A DNA stretch of 64,000 bases from Nemertoderma westbladi (lineage: Eukaryota; Xenacoelomorpha; Nemertodermatida; Nemertodermatidae): the NCBI GenBank assembly GCA_032718475.1, contig JAUCBJ010006410.1, forward strand, positions 1 to 64,000. The letters run 5' to 3'. A program made the position numbers and the translations under genes. The notes under the pieces were generated by a model. That model searched no databases, was not told where the DNA came from, and saw only the letters and a list, made by a program, of their open reading frames with translations. This document shows, piece after piece, positions 29,623-41,100 of the stretch (position 1 is its first letter; each line of letters begins with the position of its first letter).

Positions 29623-29837
29623 AATCATATTTGTGTCAACTTTAATATATTTTAGAGGTGAGTTTTGAATTAAGGACCCCTGTTTTGTGCATATAGCAAG
29701 TATTGGTGTTCTACTCATTGCAGAATCCATTATGTGACTATAATTTAGTTGTTCGATAAAGAATCAAAGCGCGATATTTCTGTCTTACACTAAATCGAAT
29801 ATTCCCGTCAATGATTTTTTTGCTATTAGCGTGTCTT

Positions 29838-31465
29838 AAAAAAGTTTCACACTTTTCATTTTTTATCGTGCAGAGCTCATTCAGGCCTCATTTTAAGGGG
29901 AATTATCAGGAGAACAAATGTTAATATATTTTACAGATATTTTCAAGATACTACTACTACTACTAGGATCGGCATGCTGCATTGCAGCTGCATTTTTAAG
30001 AAAGCTGTGCCGGCTTATCGACAAAATTGCACCGCCACAACTACCTATCACCCATGACATTTGCTAGATCATCCACATCTTCAAGGCCAGTGTCCTTTAA
30101 GATGCGTCTCAAGAAAGTCATGGGCTGTCCACCATGCTTATTCACTCCATGAGGCTGCCAAAGTACAAGATTATGCACTGGCTGGTCCTCACGGCGAAAG
30201 CAATGTCCTGCAAAGCGGAGGCGATTTTGTTCTAGTGTCAAGCTTGGGGGAACCAATGAGACACCTCCAATGTTATATAGTGTCTGGTTGGAGATGTGTG
30301 CATTGAACTTGACACAATGAACCCGGCGTAGCATTCTTGTGAATGTGCCGTCCAGAGATTTGGTGTCCTCACCAGTTAGAGCCCAGCATGGACTCTCATA
30401 GAGGAGTACTGGAACTACTGCTGCTCTAAATAACCGGACCTTAAGTTTCCGATTAATTCTCGGTGACTTCCAAATCCTGGAAAGCCTATTCAATGCTGCC
30501 CATGCCTTTCCCTTACGTATTCGAAGGTCCTCACGTGACTTCCGGATCCATGATCCCAGGTAACAGAAGTCATCGACATGCTCAAGCATACCATCTTTTG
30601 AGCTTATGCTCATCCGATCAGAGACTTGCTGAGGACTTTCAAAGTTAACTGTCAAAGTTTTGGTCTTTCTGGAGTTAATAAAAAGACCAACACTAGAAGC
30701 AGCATGTTCTAATGAGCTGATGAGCCGTTGGGCTCCCTCTAGTGATTCTGAGAGTACTCCTAAGTCATCAGCAAAGTCTAGATCAGTTAGGTACTTGGCA
30801 GGATTTCCTCGACTTCTGGAGCCAGTAGGTGGAGTTATCATCACCCCATCATCATTATGATGATCTAAGGACATGCGTAGAACATAGTCAACAACAATTA
30901 TGAACAAGAATGAAGCAAGTGTGTCTCCCTTGAGGACGCCCCATAACACTTCAAATGGTTCTGTGTCACCGTCAACAGTAGACACAAATGTTGTCGAACC
31001 ATCGTATACTGATCTGATTGCTGCAATAATTTCATCAGGAATCCCATATAATGAAAGTATGCTGAACATACGTGAGCGGGAGACTGAATCAAAGATAACA
31101 GCCAGATGCCTGTCTTTCTTTTTTGATAACTCTTCAATTATCCTCCTAAGTGCCAAAATGGGCTCCATGGTCCCACGACCTTTACGGAACCCATTCTGAT
31201 TTCCACGGAGCAGTCTCTCAATGGGATCCTTGATGCGATTTAATAGAATCCTATTGTATAGCTTCAAGATAGCTTACTAATTGACTGCAATGAAATATAT
31301 CCAGAATTTGCGAATGCTTACCATTTAAATTATGGATAGCTCTACTTTGCATGAATCATTGGCTTTGACTTATACTAACATTTGTTCTCCTGAAAATTCC
31401 CTTTAAAATGAGCTCAGTACGATAAAAAATGAAGGGTGTGAAACTTTTTAAGACTACTATATTTA
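29838..31465. mobile_element. Foldback whose loop was split by a LINE
   Basis: The left arm (29838-29922: 'aaagtttcacac', 'cattttttatcgt', 'gagctcatt', 'aggagaacaaatgtta') is inverted at 31384-31465. LINE copy 3 sits between the arms, so before that insertion the element was a short hairpin of about 300 bp. Confidence 0.8.
29951..31262 (-). mobile_element. LINE copy 3 with target-site duplication
   Basis: 5'-truncated LINE on the - strand, the best preserved of the three. A 408-codon frame (31267 to 30041) runs from 'LYNRILLNRI' through FADDLGVL to the C-terminal 'GHCFRREDQPVHNL' and stops at a TAG where copy 1 has a Glu codon. Seven residues are deleted in motif A: 'AVIF' joins directly to 'DSVSRS', removing the VDFFKAF block that contains the first catalytic Asp, so it is dead as an enzyme. 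The 3' tail is a TAG repeat (ctactac on the + strand). TTCAAGATA at 29942-29950 and 31263-31271 is a 9-bp target duplication. Confidence 0.9.
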
Positions 31466-32339
31466 AAACTATTCAGCTAGAATGAATTTCTGAATTTTCT
31501 GAATGAATTTCGCCAAATTGAAAATGAGTGAAAAAGGGGTGATCTGCGCGAATTCGAAAAATTTTTTCAGTGTAGACACTCAATATGTAAGTTAAAGGCA
31601 TTTAAATTTTATAATGTTAACGAACCAGATGTTGATTGTTGATATCTATATACCATATGAAAGATTCAATCATATATATTATCAATTATAATATCAATAT
31701 CAAGATATCAATATGTAAGTTTTTGGTATCAAATGAAAGCGACTAGTGTGTGCAATAATGGAATTTGAACAGTTTTTTTTAATTTTGCAATTGTTCATCT
31801 GTTATAACATCTTTTACGAAAAAAACGTCCTTATAATTCAAAAATATAAATTTTGGATCTGGCCGTTAAGGGGCGTCAAAAATGTATTTTTTTGAAAATA
31901 TTACAATTCAATATACTGTAGTGCACCCAAAATGTGTCTTACACTTTTTTCTACTTATTAGCTTTTTGATGCAATAGCATTTCAAAATGTTTACTTCCAA
32001 GTCAGTAACACCCCCCCCCCCCCCCCCCCCCCCCCTTAAGTCTAAAGCTTTATTAAAAATCCTTGCAATAACAACCCACTATTCAGTGCCTGAGCCAATA
32101 TGTGCACTTTATTAAGTTGAACTTTACTTTATTTATCAATATAGAAAGTACCAATATCAATATCATTATTGTACTGTAAACACACTGGGAACACTAGGAC
32201 AGGCGTAGGCCTACACAATTCAACCAAAGTTGCTCTCTGTGGCTCTTTCACATGAAACCAACGAAAACTGGGAAATAATGTCCGAGTCGTCAACCCCATT
32301 GGGAACCGGATAAAAAGCATTATTTCAATGTGGGTTCCA
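31466..32339. other. Non-coding, with a 25-C run
   Basis: No gene. About 25 C in a row at 32011-32035, the longest homopolymer in the window. Confidence 0.5.
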
Positions 32340-32850
32340 ATTGCATTCACTAATACCCCAGGTTAAAGGGCTCGCCCATGTGAAGAATACCAGGATTTCA
32401 CTTTTCGGTCGACTTTCTATTGGAATTTTATATATGAAGATTTTTTTTTTTTTTTTAATTTATCTTTATTAAATGTTTTATAGCGCTTATTTCTGTCTTA
32501 TAACCTGTACATACTAATTCGTTTATTGTTTTGGTTATATTCAGCCCTTTTGTAACCTGTGTTTTCGGTGAAAACCCGGTATTCTTCACATGGGGGTAAC
32601 TGCAAAGTGAAATATAACGGCAGAAAGTCTGGTATTCTTCACATGGGCCAAAGGGCTGAATAGCCAAACCAATAAACGAATTAGTAGGCCTATCTGTACA
32701 GGTTATAAGATATAAATAAGCGCTATGATACACATTACTGTATAAGGAGAAATTAAAAAAATACAAAATAATTATTCTTGTATAAATTAGAATAAAATAT
32801 CGTCCGAAAAGTGAAAACCCGGTCTCACATGCTTCATGTGGAAGCAATTG
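32340..32850. mobile_element. Foldback element upstream of the lebercilin-like gene
   Basis: Arms of about 95 bp (around 32456-32550 and 32650-32740) are inverted copies sharing 'atagcgcttatt', 'aacctgtaca', 'aattcgtttattg' and 'cagccctt'. Outer flanks ('cccatgtgaagaatacc', 'cacttttcgg') are also inverted. It lies about 300 bp before the X-box. Confidence 0.75.
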
Positions 32851-33119
32851 CTCGGGTCAGTATTGTCCCCGTTCCAATTGTCCTATATCCATTGCAGCTT
32901 ATGTGGGGCATATCCAACGACAGAATGTACTTGAGATTAATTTGAATTATTGTTTATTGATTGTCAGCAAATACAATACAAACCCTTGTATCAGCCAAAT
33001 GATGAGCTTCCTTACCAATTAGTTATTACTCTTTGTGTGTCTACTACGGTACTTCCTATCCTTATTCGACTCTATTGCTTCCAATTATTCTTGTAAGTGC
33101 AAATGTCATTTTGTTTACT

Positions 33120-33132
33120 GTTGCCTAGCAAC
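33120..33132. promoter_or_regulatory. X-box (RFX binding site)
   Basis: GTTGCCTAGCAAC is a perfect two-half-site X-box (GTTGCC, 1-base spacer, AGCAAC). RFX factors drive cilium genes through such sites. It lies 231 bp before the ATG of the lebercilin-like gene, the position typical for this control element. Confidence 0.8.
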
Positions 33133-33362
33133 AAATGCCTGGCAAGTAATCAAACTGGGAGTGGGGATCGATATATAGCTCCAGTGTAACAAATTACAGA
33201 ATAATAGAAAGGGATCTGACAAATTATCCTTTCAAATACTTATTTCGACTCTATTTTACTCAAACATTTGATATATGTACTTTTTTACACTAAATTAAAT
33301 TTATTTTAGTATTATATCAATAAAAGCTACTAGGATATAATTTTATTAACGCATAAATAAGT

Positions 33363-35165
33363 ATGAGTATTAAAACAGGTACGAAAGCGCGCCAAATTCA
33401 AAGTAATAGTAATGCAGGAAATATTAAGCGCTCCCGGCAGTTGCGTGAAGGGGCCGAGGTTGACAACTATAGCGAGGATAGTTTCAACTCAGAGGAGGAG
33501 TCTCTTTCTAAATCATCTCATCGTAGTCGGAGCAACGGTCCCCATGGTAACCGGCAACGTAGACGCGATCAGCGCGCCCCACCGGCCAGACACCCACCAG
33601 ACACCGTGGCGCTCCACCGATTAATATCCGCAAAAGATAAACAAATCCACAATCTCCGAGACAAAATGGATGTTTTGCTAGGCAACCTAGATTGCGAACA
33701 GGAGGAGGTACGAACGTTAAGGAGACTACAGTCGAGACATCAACGGGCACTACAGAAGTATGAAGGGGAGTCGAGCGAGCTGGCGAGGCTGTTCCACGAT
33801 CACGCGAGCGAAGTCGCAGCTCTCCGAGGCCAAATCAAAAAGTATAAGTCGCGGGATAGCGAGACAAACCGTAAATACAGTGCCCAGAATCTCGAGGTTC
33901 AGAGACTAATAGATAAAAACGAAGAGTTAAAGGCGTTAGTAGATAACGATCAGCTAGAAGATAGAGACAAACTGCAATCGGCTGTTAATCATTTGGAAGA
34001 AATCATCATAGAGAAAGACAAACAGATAACACACTCTCAAAAGAATCTAGAACTGTCGCAGAAGAACACGCAGACAGAAGTAAACACCTGGAAGGCAAAG
34101 AACCGGCAGTTACAGAGGCAATGCGATGAACTGGAAAATGAAATCCAACGTATGGAGCAATTACTTCGAGATAAGGAGAAGGAACTTAGTGTAAAAAATA
34201 TTTATTCACAGAGGATAATAAAACCTCCAGTACGTTTACAGTCCAATTCCTCCTCGTCTGGGAATAATAAAGTGGTATCCACGGCAACAAAGTCAACAAT
34301 GACAAATTTCGAAAGTAAAAGCGGTGATAATAATCAGTTGGAGGATGAAATACGTGAAGCAATAATGCAAGAGGAAATAAAGCGTAAGGATGCAGAAGTA
34401 AAACGTCAAAAAGGTGAGGAAATGAAACGTATGGAGGAAATAAAGCGCCAAGAAGAGGAAATAAAGCGCCTAGAAGAGGAGGAAATAAAGCGCCTAGAAG
34501 GGGAGGAAATAAAGCGCTTGGATGAAATAAAACGTATGGAGGAAATAAAGCGTCAACAAGAGAAGGAGATACAGCAGCGCAAAGAAGAGGAAGAAGAAAA
34601 GAACCGTAAAGATGAGGAATTAAGACTCCAAATCGAGCGTGACAAGAAGCGTGAAGATGAAATAAACCATAAAGAGGAAGAAATAAAGCGCGTGAGTAAC
34701 AGCAGGCAAAGTTCAGACGACCATTTAGCGATATTGGCTGATTTAGATAGGCATCCTGAGGGTGGAAATAAAACTTTGGCAACTGATAAACAAATACAGG
34801 AGGGAGAAAGAAGGAAGAAAGATGCGCTACTGAAAGAAATGATGGAAATCGATGATAAATTAGGAAGCGGAAGAGATCGGAAAGAATATACATTCCGTGA
34901 TGCAGATGAGAACCTGCACGCTGGAAAAGCAAGTCATTCAAAAGAGGAGCACTCCTCTACAGTTGTAGGGAGATCTTCCAGGAAGAATTCTATAGAGCTA
35001 AGTTACAAACCCAATATGGAACATGGGAGGAACAATACACGGATATTGAGACAGAGTTCCATATCAAATAACTCAATGAAATCTGTAAATAAATCTCCCC
35101 CAGGTACTTTACTACCTAGACGTTCCCTCACTAAACGTATTAGCTTAGAATCACTGGAATTATAG
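33363..35165 (+). CDS. LCA5: Lebercilin (LCA5)-like ciliary coiled-coil protein
   Basis: 600 codons from ATG in one exon. Lebercilin is a coiled-coil protein of the ciliary base and axoneme that binds the intraflagellar transport machinery; human mutations cause Leber congenital amaurosis. Residues about 80-290 match the lebercilin domain in order: 'LRRLQSRHQRALQKYE' (119-134), 'ELARLFHDHASEVAALR' (about 139-155), 'SQKNLELSQ' (225-233) and the end signature 'KEKELSVKNIYSQRI' (271-285), close to human 'KERELDIKNIYANRL'. Residues 1-80 are basic and Ser-rich. Residues about 335-460 are a repetitive Glu/Lys/Arg/Ile helix (EEIKRLE units). The tail is Ser/Lys-rich. The upstream X-box supports a cilium role. 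Vertebrate and other family members have introns; none is seen here. Confidence 0.82.
   Translation: MSIKTGTKARQIQSNSNAGNIKRSRQLREGAEVDNYSEDSFNSEEESLSKSSHRSRSNGPHGNRQRRRDQRAPPARHPPDTVALHRLISAKDKQIHNLRDKMDVLLGNLDCEQEEVRTLRRLQSRHQRALQKYEGESSELARLFHDHASEVAALRGQIKKYKSRDSETNRKYSAQNLEVQRLIDKNEELKALVDNDQLEDRDKLQSAVNHLEEIIIEKDKQITHSQKNLELSQKNTQTEVNTWKAKNRQLQRQCDELENEIQRMEQLLRDKEKELSVKNIYSQRIIKPPVRLQSNSSSSGNNKVVSTATKSTMTNFESKSGDNNQLEDEIREAIMQEEIKRKDAEVKRQKGEEMKRMEEIKRQEEEIKRLEEEEIKRLEGEEIKRLDEIKRMEEIKRQQEKEIQQRKEEEEEKNRKDEELRLQIERDKKREDEINHKEEEIKRVSNSRQSSDDHLAILADLDRHPEGGNKTLATDKQIQEGERRKKDALLKEMMEIDDKLGSGRDRKEYTFRDADENLHAGKASHSKEEHSSTVVGRSSRKNSIELSYKPNMEHGRNNTRILRQSSISNNSMKSVNKSPPGTLLPRRSLTKRISLESLEL
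34370..34690 (+). repeat. Coding repeat, GAGGAAATAAAGCG units
   Basis: In-frame repeats encode EEIKR blocks within the lebercilin-like gene. Lengths vary between 6 and 8 codons, typical of a charged single alpha helix. Confidence 0.8.
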
Positions 35166-36152
35166 TGGTGAAGTGGAATTGGTTTTGTTTCATTCTTATG
35201 GAAATTTCACAGTTTACAATTTTTGTTGCTGATATTTTTAGTTAATCCAATATGAAACAAAGAAGCAGTAAAATTGGTGCAGAATATATTTATATATAGA
35301 GAGTTGACCTACATTACAGTACTGTATGACATTTTTTTTGAAGTAGGATTGATAATTTATGGTATCTGAATTCTGCCAAACAAAAAATATTTTAATTGTT
35401 TATGGTCGACCACTACTTAATTAATGGTCAAATCAATCACTTTGCCTTTTACTTTTTGATAATTATCTACCCTCTATCTACTATTTTGAAATATTATTAC
35501 CCGCTACTGTATTATCCATTAAACAATATGGCTTATGCTATACGTTTGAGCAAATAATTATGTTTTCTATAAAACGTTATTTCTTATAATTACTTAATAA
35601 TCTTACTTATAATTGAATTTTACTTTGCAAAATAAATCCGGTGAAATTCGCGATCTATTTCACTATAGAGCCCCATCGTGCGATCCATTTCACTATAGAG
35701 CCCCATCGTGCTACCTGATTTTTCGTTGGTATGCCTACTGCTGTGAGTCACGCTAGGGGAAACTAAGGAAAGACCTCCAAGGTTGTATAGAGTCTGATTG
35801 GAGATGTTTTCATTGTAATTGACAAATCTGTATCAATCTGTATAAACTCTTATGTACCATTACATTAATATGCAATATTTCTTATACAGTAGGCTATGAA
35901 TATGAATGAAATAAATGAAACGAAATATGAATCTTTTAGTTTTCGTGCAATATCATTATTAATTTACTTGTTACTGTATGTTAATTTATCTATAGTAAAT
36001 GCCTCACTCTTCACTATACAATGGCGAAATTGGATTAGGTTTTTATAATCTTGCCAGTGGGCAAAGTTGTCCTACAGTAATTTATGGATGACTACTGTAC
36101 AAAACAAAGTCCCAAGACGCAAATAATAAAGACCTCCATAATATTGTAACAT
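35166..36152. other. 3' flank of LCA5-like gene, with small repeats
   Basis: AATAAA at 35631-35636 could serve as poly(A) signal. A 30-37-bp duplication (ttcactatagagccccatcg twice) lies at 35641-35712. 35755-35830 resembles the 3' coding part of the LINE family (- strand: 'gacctccaaggttgtatag', 'gattggagatg'). No other gene. Confidence 0.55.
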
Positions 36153-36882
36153 GTGTTAACTTTCGTTTATTGTTTTGGTTCCCCCAACACGCCTCTGTAA
36201 GCTCCTCCTTTACTAACCTGATCCTTAATTTAAATGGCTTGGTGGTTAATCCAAATTTTCATCTTTCCATTACAACTGTACAGTGTATTAACACTGTACA
36301 GTCTGACAGTGTACACGTACAGGTGTATTGTACACATGAATGTACAGTGTACAACTGCGACTGTAGTTTTGGTTTTGCACTGTTATGAAAAGAGCTACGC
36401 CAGTAGGCGTCATAGTGTAAAAATAATGTCCCATATTACAAGATACAGAGTCGGTATCGTACTACAGTATCTTACTGTAGTCCGTCAATGCCAATTGATG
36501 GAAAGCTTTTACAGACTGACAGAGGCGGGTATTTTTTAACCAAAACAATAAACGACCCCGATACCAATTGCGTGAAAAGGAACAGGTTACAGATAGGCTT
36601 TTCTAACCAAAACAATAATACAGTAATACACGATATCATTATACCGATTGGAGGAAAGGAGCCGATGACTACAACTGTACAATGCTATTGAAAATTTATA
36701 CTACAAAACTATAAGACCATAATTTTACGACAGCGCTACATATATCTTAATACAGTAATACAGTATAATACGTATCGCGGGATTATGCTGTTTTGGGGCC
36801 TCAATAACCCCCAGGCAGGTTAGTAAAGGAGCGTTACGGTTACAAGTTGAAACGAACCAAAACAATAAACGAGAGTTAGTAA
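36153..36882. mobile_element. MITE with CGTTTATTGTTTTGGTT termini
   Basis: The left end carries CGTTTATTGTTTTGGTT and the right end carries its exact complement. Internal bases 'aggttagtaaaggag' near the right end are complementary to 'ctcctttactaacct' near the left. The motif also occurs in inverted orientation at about 36535, 36605 and 59188 and, in the other orientation, at 32523, so this is a repeat family. No transposase is seen. Target duplication unclear. Confidence 0.7.
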
Positions 36883-38114
36883 TATTGTAGAATATTTAAT
36901 CATATCATACGTAATCATATTTAATTGAGAATCAAAATCGGCCTACTGGCTGACTGGAACTCCGAAAAGCCTGGAGGCCCCGGAACAGGATAGAGCCCGT
37001 ATCGCAGTAACTGCTGTATAATTTTTTCTAGTTTATATGTTTTTCATAATGTGTAAATAAAGTAGCGACTGTTCTACCTACAGTACTATGATACCAAATA
37101 CCGTTAGGTACTGATGGCCTAAGAGTACAGCAGTAGAGATACCGATATGTCCCTGAAAATAAAATCGAAAAAAAACGGACAAAAAGTAAAAACACCACAA
37201 TCTTCTTAGCAGCTATAGTATTCCTTCCTGTATTCAATCTGCAATGATAAAACAGTTGAATTTACCGCCAAAATATAGGTGACAGATCTGATTTGCCACC
37301 AAGGTGTCTGCCACCCTTTCGAGTCAGCCAGTACAAATTACATATGTTTCAATCATTTGAATTTCCCGGGCTACAGGGCTATCTGGCTATGGAGCAGGTT
37401 GGCACCTTTTAGGGACTTGTTGCTGTCATGTCCCACATGTCAGCATCACAGCATATGATACCGGTATGTGGTGATATGTGCCCGACAGCCCCTATAGCTG
37501 GCATCTGGTAATGGCCAGCCAGTCCATAACTGGAGTACGAGTACTGCACTTTTTAAATTTAAATGATTTATTGCAAGGTAAATAATATATTTAAAAAAAA
37601 AACATATAATAAAACCCACAGACCTAGGCTGCTAGGCCTACTGCTGTACTGTAGCTTTTTTCAACCTACAGACCTATCCCAGTATCCTGCTATCCTGTAA
37701 ACCGCCTTACAAAATGTAGGTCGTACTCGTACAGTTAGAAGTTGTCCTCAGACTGATAAATAATAGGCCTGCCGGCTGGCTGGCTGGCCCGTAGTTTATT
37801 CTATTACCGTCCTTCCGTCCCGTCAGTCGTGAGGTCACACCGTCTGAATTATATTTAATACCGCAGTACCGGTCAGCCGGTACGCAGGTACGTTTGTGTA
37901 AATAGGCTCAGGTCATTTTCGATTATAATTTTTGTTGGCTCTGCACTACTGCACTATGGGCTATCCTATCTGGTATCCTAGCTTATTTCGTTAGCTGGAT
38001 AGGATACGGTGTACGGCAGTACAGTACCGGTACCGGTACCGTACGTATCGGCTTGTTTTATTGTAACGCCTTAATTCCCGTATTTTATTTCGATTTACAA
38101 CTGTGAACTGTACA
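36883..38114. other. Region upstream of FANCI
   Basis: Geneless. Dense in short palindromes around ACCGGTAC, ending in a 'gtaccggtaccggtac' stretch about 85 bp before the FANCI ATG that may belong to its promoter. No TATA box or X-box was recognised. Confidence 0.45.
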
Positions 38115-41100
38115 ATGGAAGCGGAAATCATTGAGGCTTACGACAACGGTGACAACAATCGTTTGTCGGCTATTCTCGACCGCGCCGACACCAACGAGCT
38201 CAATAAATCCATCCGTAGACGATCAGTGAACGCCAATGACGTGGGACCCGTCCCGCTAATTCGCGCAATGCTTAGCGGTTCCTCGTACGATAAAGAATCC
38301 GGTACTAAACGCCGCATCCAAGTCATCAACTACTGCGCCACCTTACTGGACAACGGGGTCGACACCAAAGCCGCTGACGACATAGTCGCCTTCCTACTCG
38401 TTGAGATCGAGAACGTTTCATCCCGCCATCTTACCGAGCTCTGCGACTTCTACATCGAACTGGTAGGGGGCGACTGCACAAAGTTCTGCCAGAGTTTTGA
38501 ACTCCTTCCGAAGATTTTGGAATCGCTGTTGCTATGCGACACTTTGGAGTACTGCGGAGAGACGCTCAAAGGTTCCGAGTGTCGAAATAAAGTCCTGGAG
38601 AATCTCTGCGCCAAGGAATGGAACTTTAAACGTGCGGTTTTATTAACGACTGCGTTACGCGAAACCAATCTATCAGCTAATGAGCTCAATATAGTTGAGG
38701 TCAAACTGTTTAAACTGATAACTATATTGGAGGGCGCTGCCGTCCCCAGACTGGTCTACCAACTTCTCCTTTTAGCATCTAAAGGACAGAAATCTTCCAT
38801 CCTGCGGGGTTTGTTCTCCCACTTCGGAGGATCCGCTCCCCTTACTCCCCCTCTACTGGGAGTCGTCCTCCTCCACATGACCCACGCCGCCCGTCGGGAC
38901 CCTGAACTCGTCGCCGAAACGCTCAAATACCTCAAGTTCTCCTCCAAGAAGGTGATCCAGTCGACCTTCAGTCTCGCCTTCGTGCTCTCCCTCTGTGAAC
39001 TCCATCGTGTCGCGGACAAAATCCACGAGATTATCCGACAGTCACTCCTCCAGAGTTTCTCTGACTCGGACAAACTGTCCGGGAGTCGATTAATCCGGGA
39101 ACTGATTCCCGGACTGGGGGATCCCGTCGTCGCTCTTCTAGAACTCGTGGAACTCACCCAGGACGGATGGGAGGTTGTGGCGCCGTTGTTTCGCTTCGCC
39201 ATCAACCTGTTGGAGACGTTGGCACCGCGCTGCTCTCACGACGTCAACTCTTCCCCCACCCCCGCGGGACGTCTCCTCTCCCTCGCCAAGGACGTCGTCG
39301 TTAAACTCTTTACCTACCACGACTCGGTCCGCTCCGAGTCCCTATCCTTGGCTCTCCGTTGTTCCTTCGGCTCGGCAACCCCCCTAGTCGTCCACCACCA
39401 CCTCGACCTCCTCTCCTCTATGATCCAGCACCACCCCTGCGCCATCCTCCAACGTCTCCCCCGTGTCATCGAGGCCCTCGACTACCTCACCCAACTGGCC
39501 CTCCCAGTCGCAGACCGACTGCTGCGTTCCTTGCGACCGCTACTCACGCACAGCCCCGCCCTCAGACAGGCGCTCTTCCTCGTCCTAAAGAAAGGCACCT
39601 TCGCTAAGGAACCCGAGGCCCGGAGGGTCGCCGTCAACGGTTACCTCCAACTCCTCCGTTATTTCAAATTGTCCGGCTCATTGCCTAGCAGCCAGTCCAG
39701 CCAGTCGTTCAGCATCAGCCAAGTCCCGGGGGTCGGTGCGCGTACTAGCGACGCCGCTAACGAGTCACTCTGCATCGAGGTGGTCGGCTGTGTCCGTCGC
39801 AGTCTCTCCCAGCAGCCGCTAGTCCGGGTCCACATCTACAACCACATATACGACGTCCTCCTATCCAACTCCCAACTATCCTCGACCCTCGTCACTATAC
39901 TCCACCAACACGTCGTTAAGTACCTCAACGAAGAGGCCACCACGATCTTAGTAGACCGCGGTATCGAAGACGACGTTGTGAAGGATCCACTAGGGCGACT
40001 CGTCCACGCTCTCGGCTCCTGTACGCTACTCGCTAAACGCTTCAACGGAGGAAACGATTTATTCAACGAGTTTGAAGACGAGGACGCTGCTGTTAGTAAG
40101 GTGGAGGTTCTATTGGGAACCCTTACAGAACATTTCAGCGAGTTTAGTATAGAGGGCGATGAGGCCAAACTGGTGCTGGAGAATAAACTTGGTGTCGCTG
40201 AGCTGTGCAACGTGATGGAAAGTTTGATTGAGTTTCAGTTCATCTCCGATCCCTACAGCGACGAACGTTGTAAACGAGTTGCCAGGTTGTTCTCAAGTTT
40301 AACCGCCGTTTCCGAGAAATTATCGGATACCACCAGCAGACGGAAGACGCAGTCGATAGCTAGAAGCAGCTTGTTGACTTTGCGTTGCGTGTCTACCATC
40401 CTTCAGAGTCTCTTCGTTGTACCCGGCCATGAAGACGCCCTCGATGTGCTGCGAAAGAATTTCGAATTCGTAAAATACGTCATTAACGTTGGTCTTCAAC
40501 ACCTTCAGCATATTCTCGCCCATGGCTTCCTCGAGGGACCAGAAGGTCGCAACAAACCCAAGTTGTTCGACCACATTGGGGATATCGGTAGAGCGTTGTA
40601 CAAGATCGTGGATAAGGGCGAGGCCGGAAGATCCGAGAAGGGGAAGAAATCCATTGTGGATCTCTCCATCGAGGGTTTGTGTGTGATTGTCGAAATCGTA
40701 ACCAAACAGCACAGTAAAGACGATCTATATAAACTGGTGGTCGCTATAGACGACAATGTAGACGATGTTACAGAGGAGAGTTTGCATCTCCATGTGGAAC
40801 ATTGCGAGGAATTGTTTAAAAGGTGTTTGGGATCAAGTGGAGGGGAACGGAGAGGAATTAATTGGATCCAGATGGTCGGTCGCTATTCCGTTCCGTACTC
40901 CCCTGATTCTCCTCTGCTTCAGCGGCTTCAGCAGTGGCTGCTACATCTCGTGGAATCCGAGGATATTTCGGATATTCAACTGATTAAGTTTATCTTTTGT
41001 TTGCTGTTTCAGTTACAATGGCGCTGTTCGTCGTCCATTGTTCTCCTCAGGGAAGTGGCTGAAGAGATTCACAGCAACCTAGGCGACATCGATGAAGACG

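Noticed and set aside
29307-32035. G14 and C25 runs as ends of one giant foldback
   Set aside because: Sequences just inside the two runs do not pair; only the 29838-29922/31384-31465 arms do.
34186-34941. 251-codon - strand frame opposite the lebercilin-like gene
   Set aside because: Shadow of the EEIKR repeat; the + strand protein has a family match.
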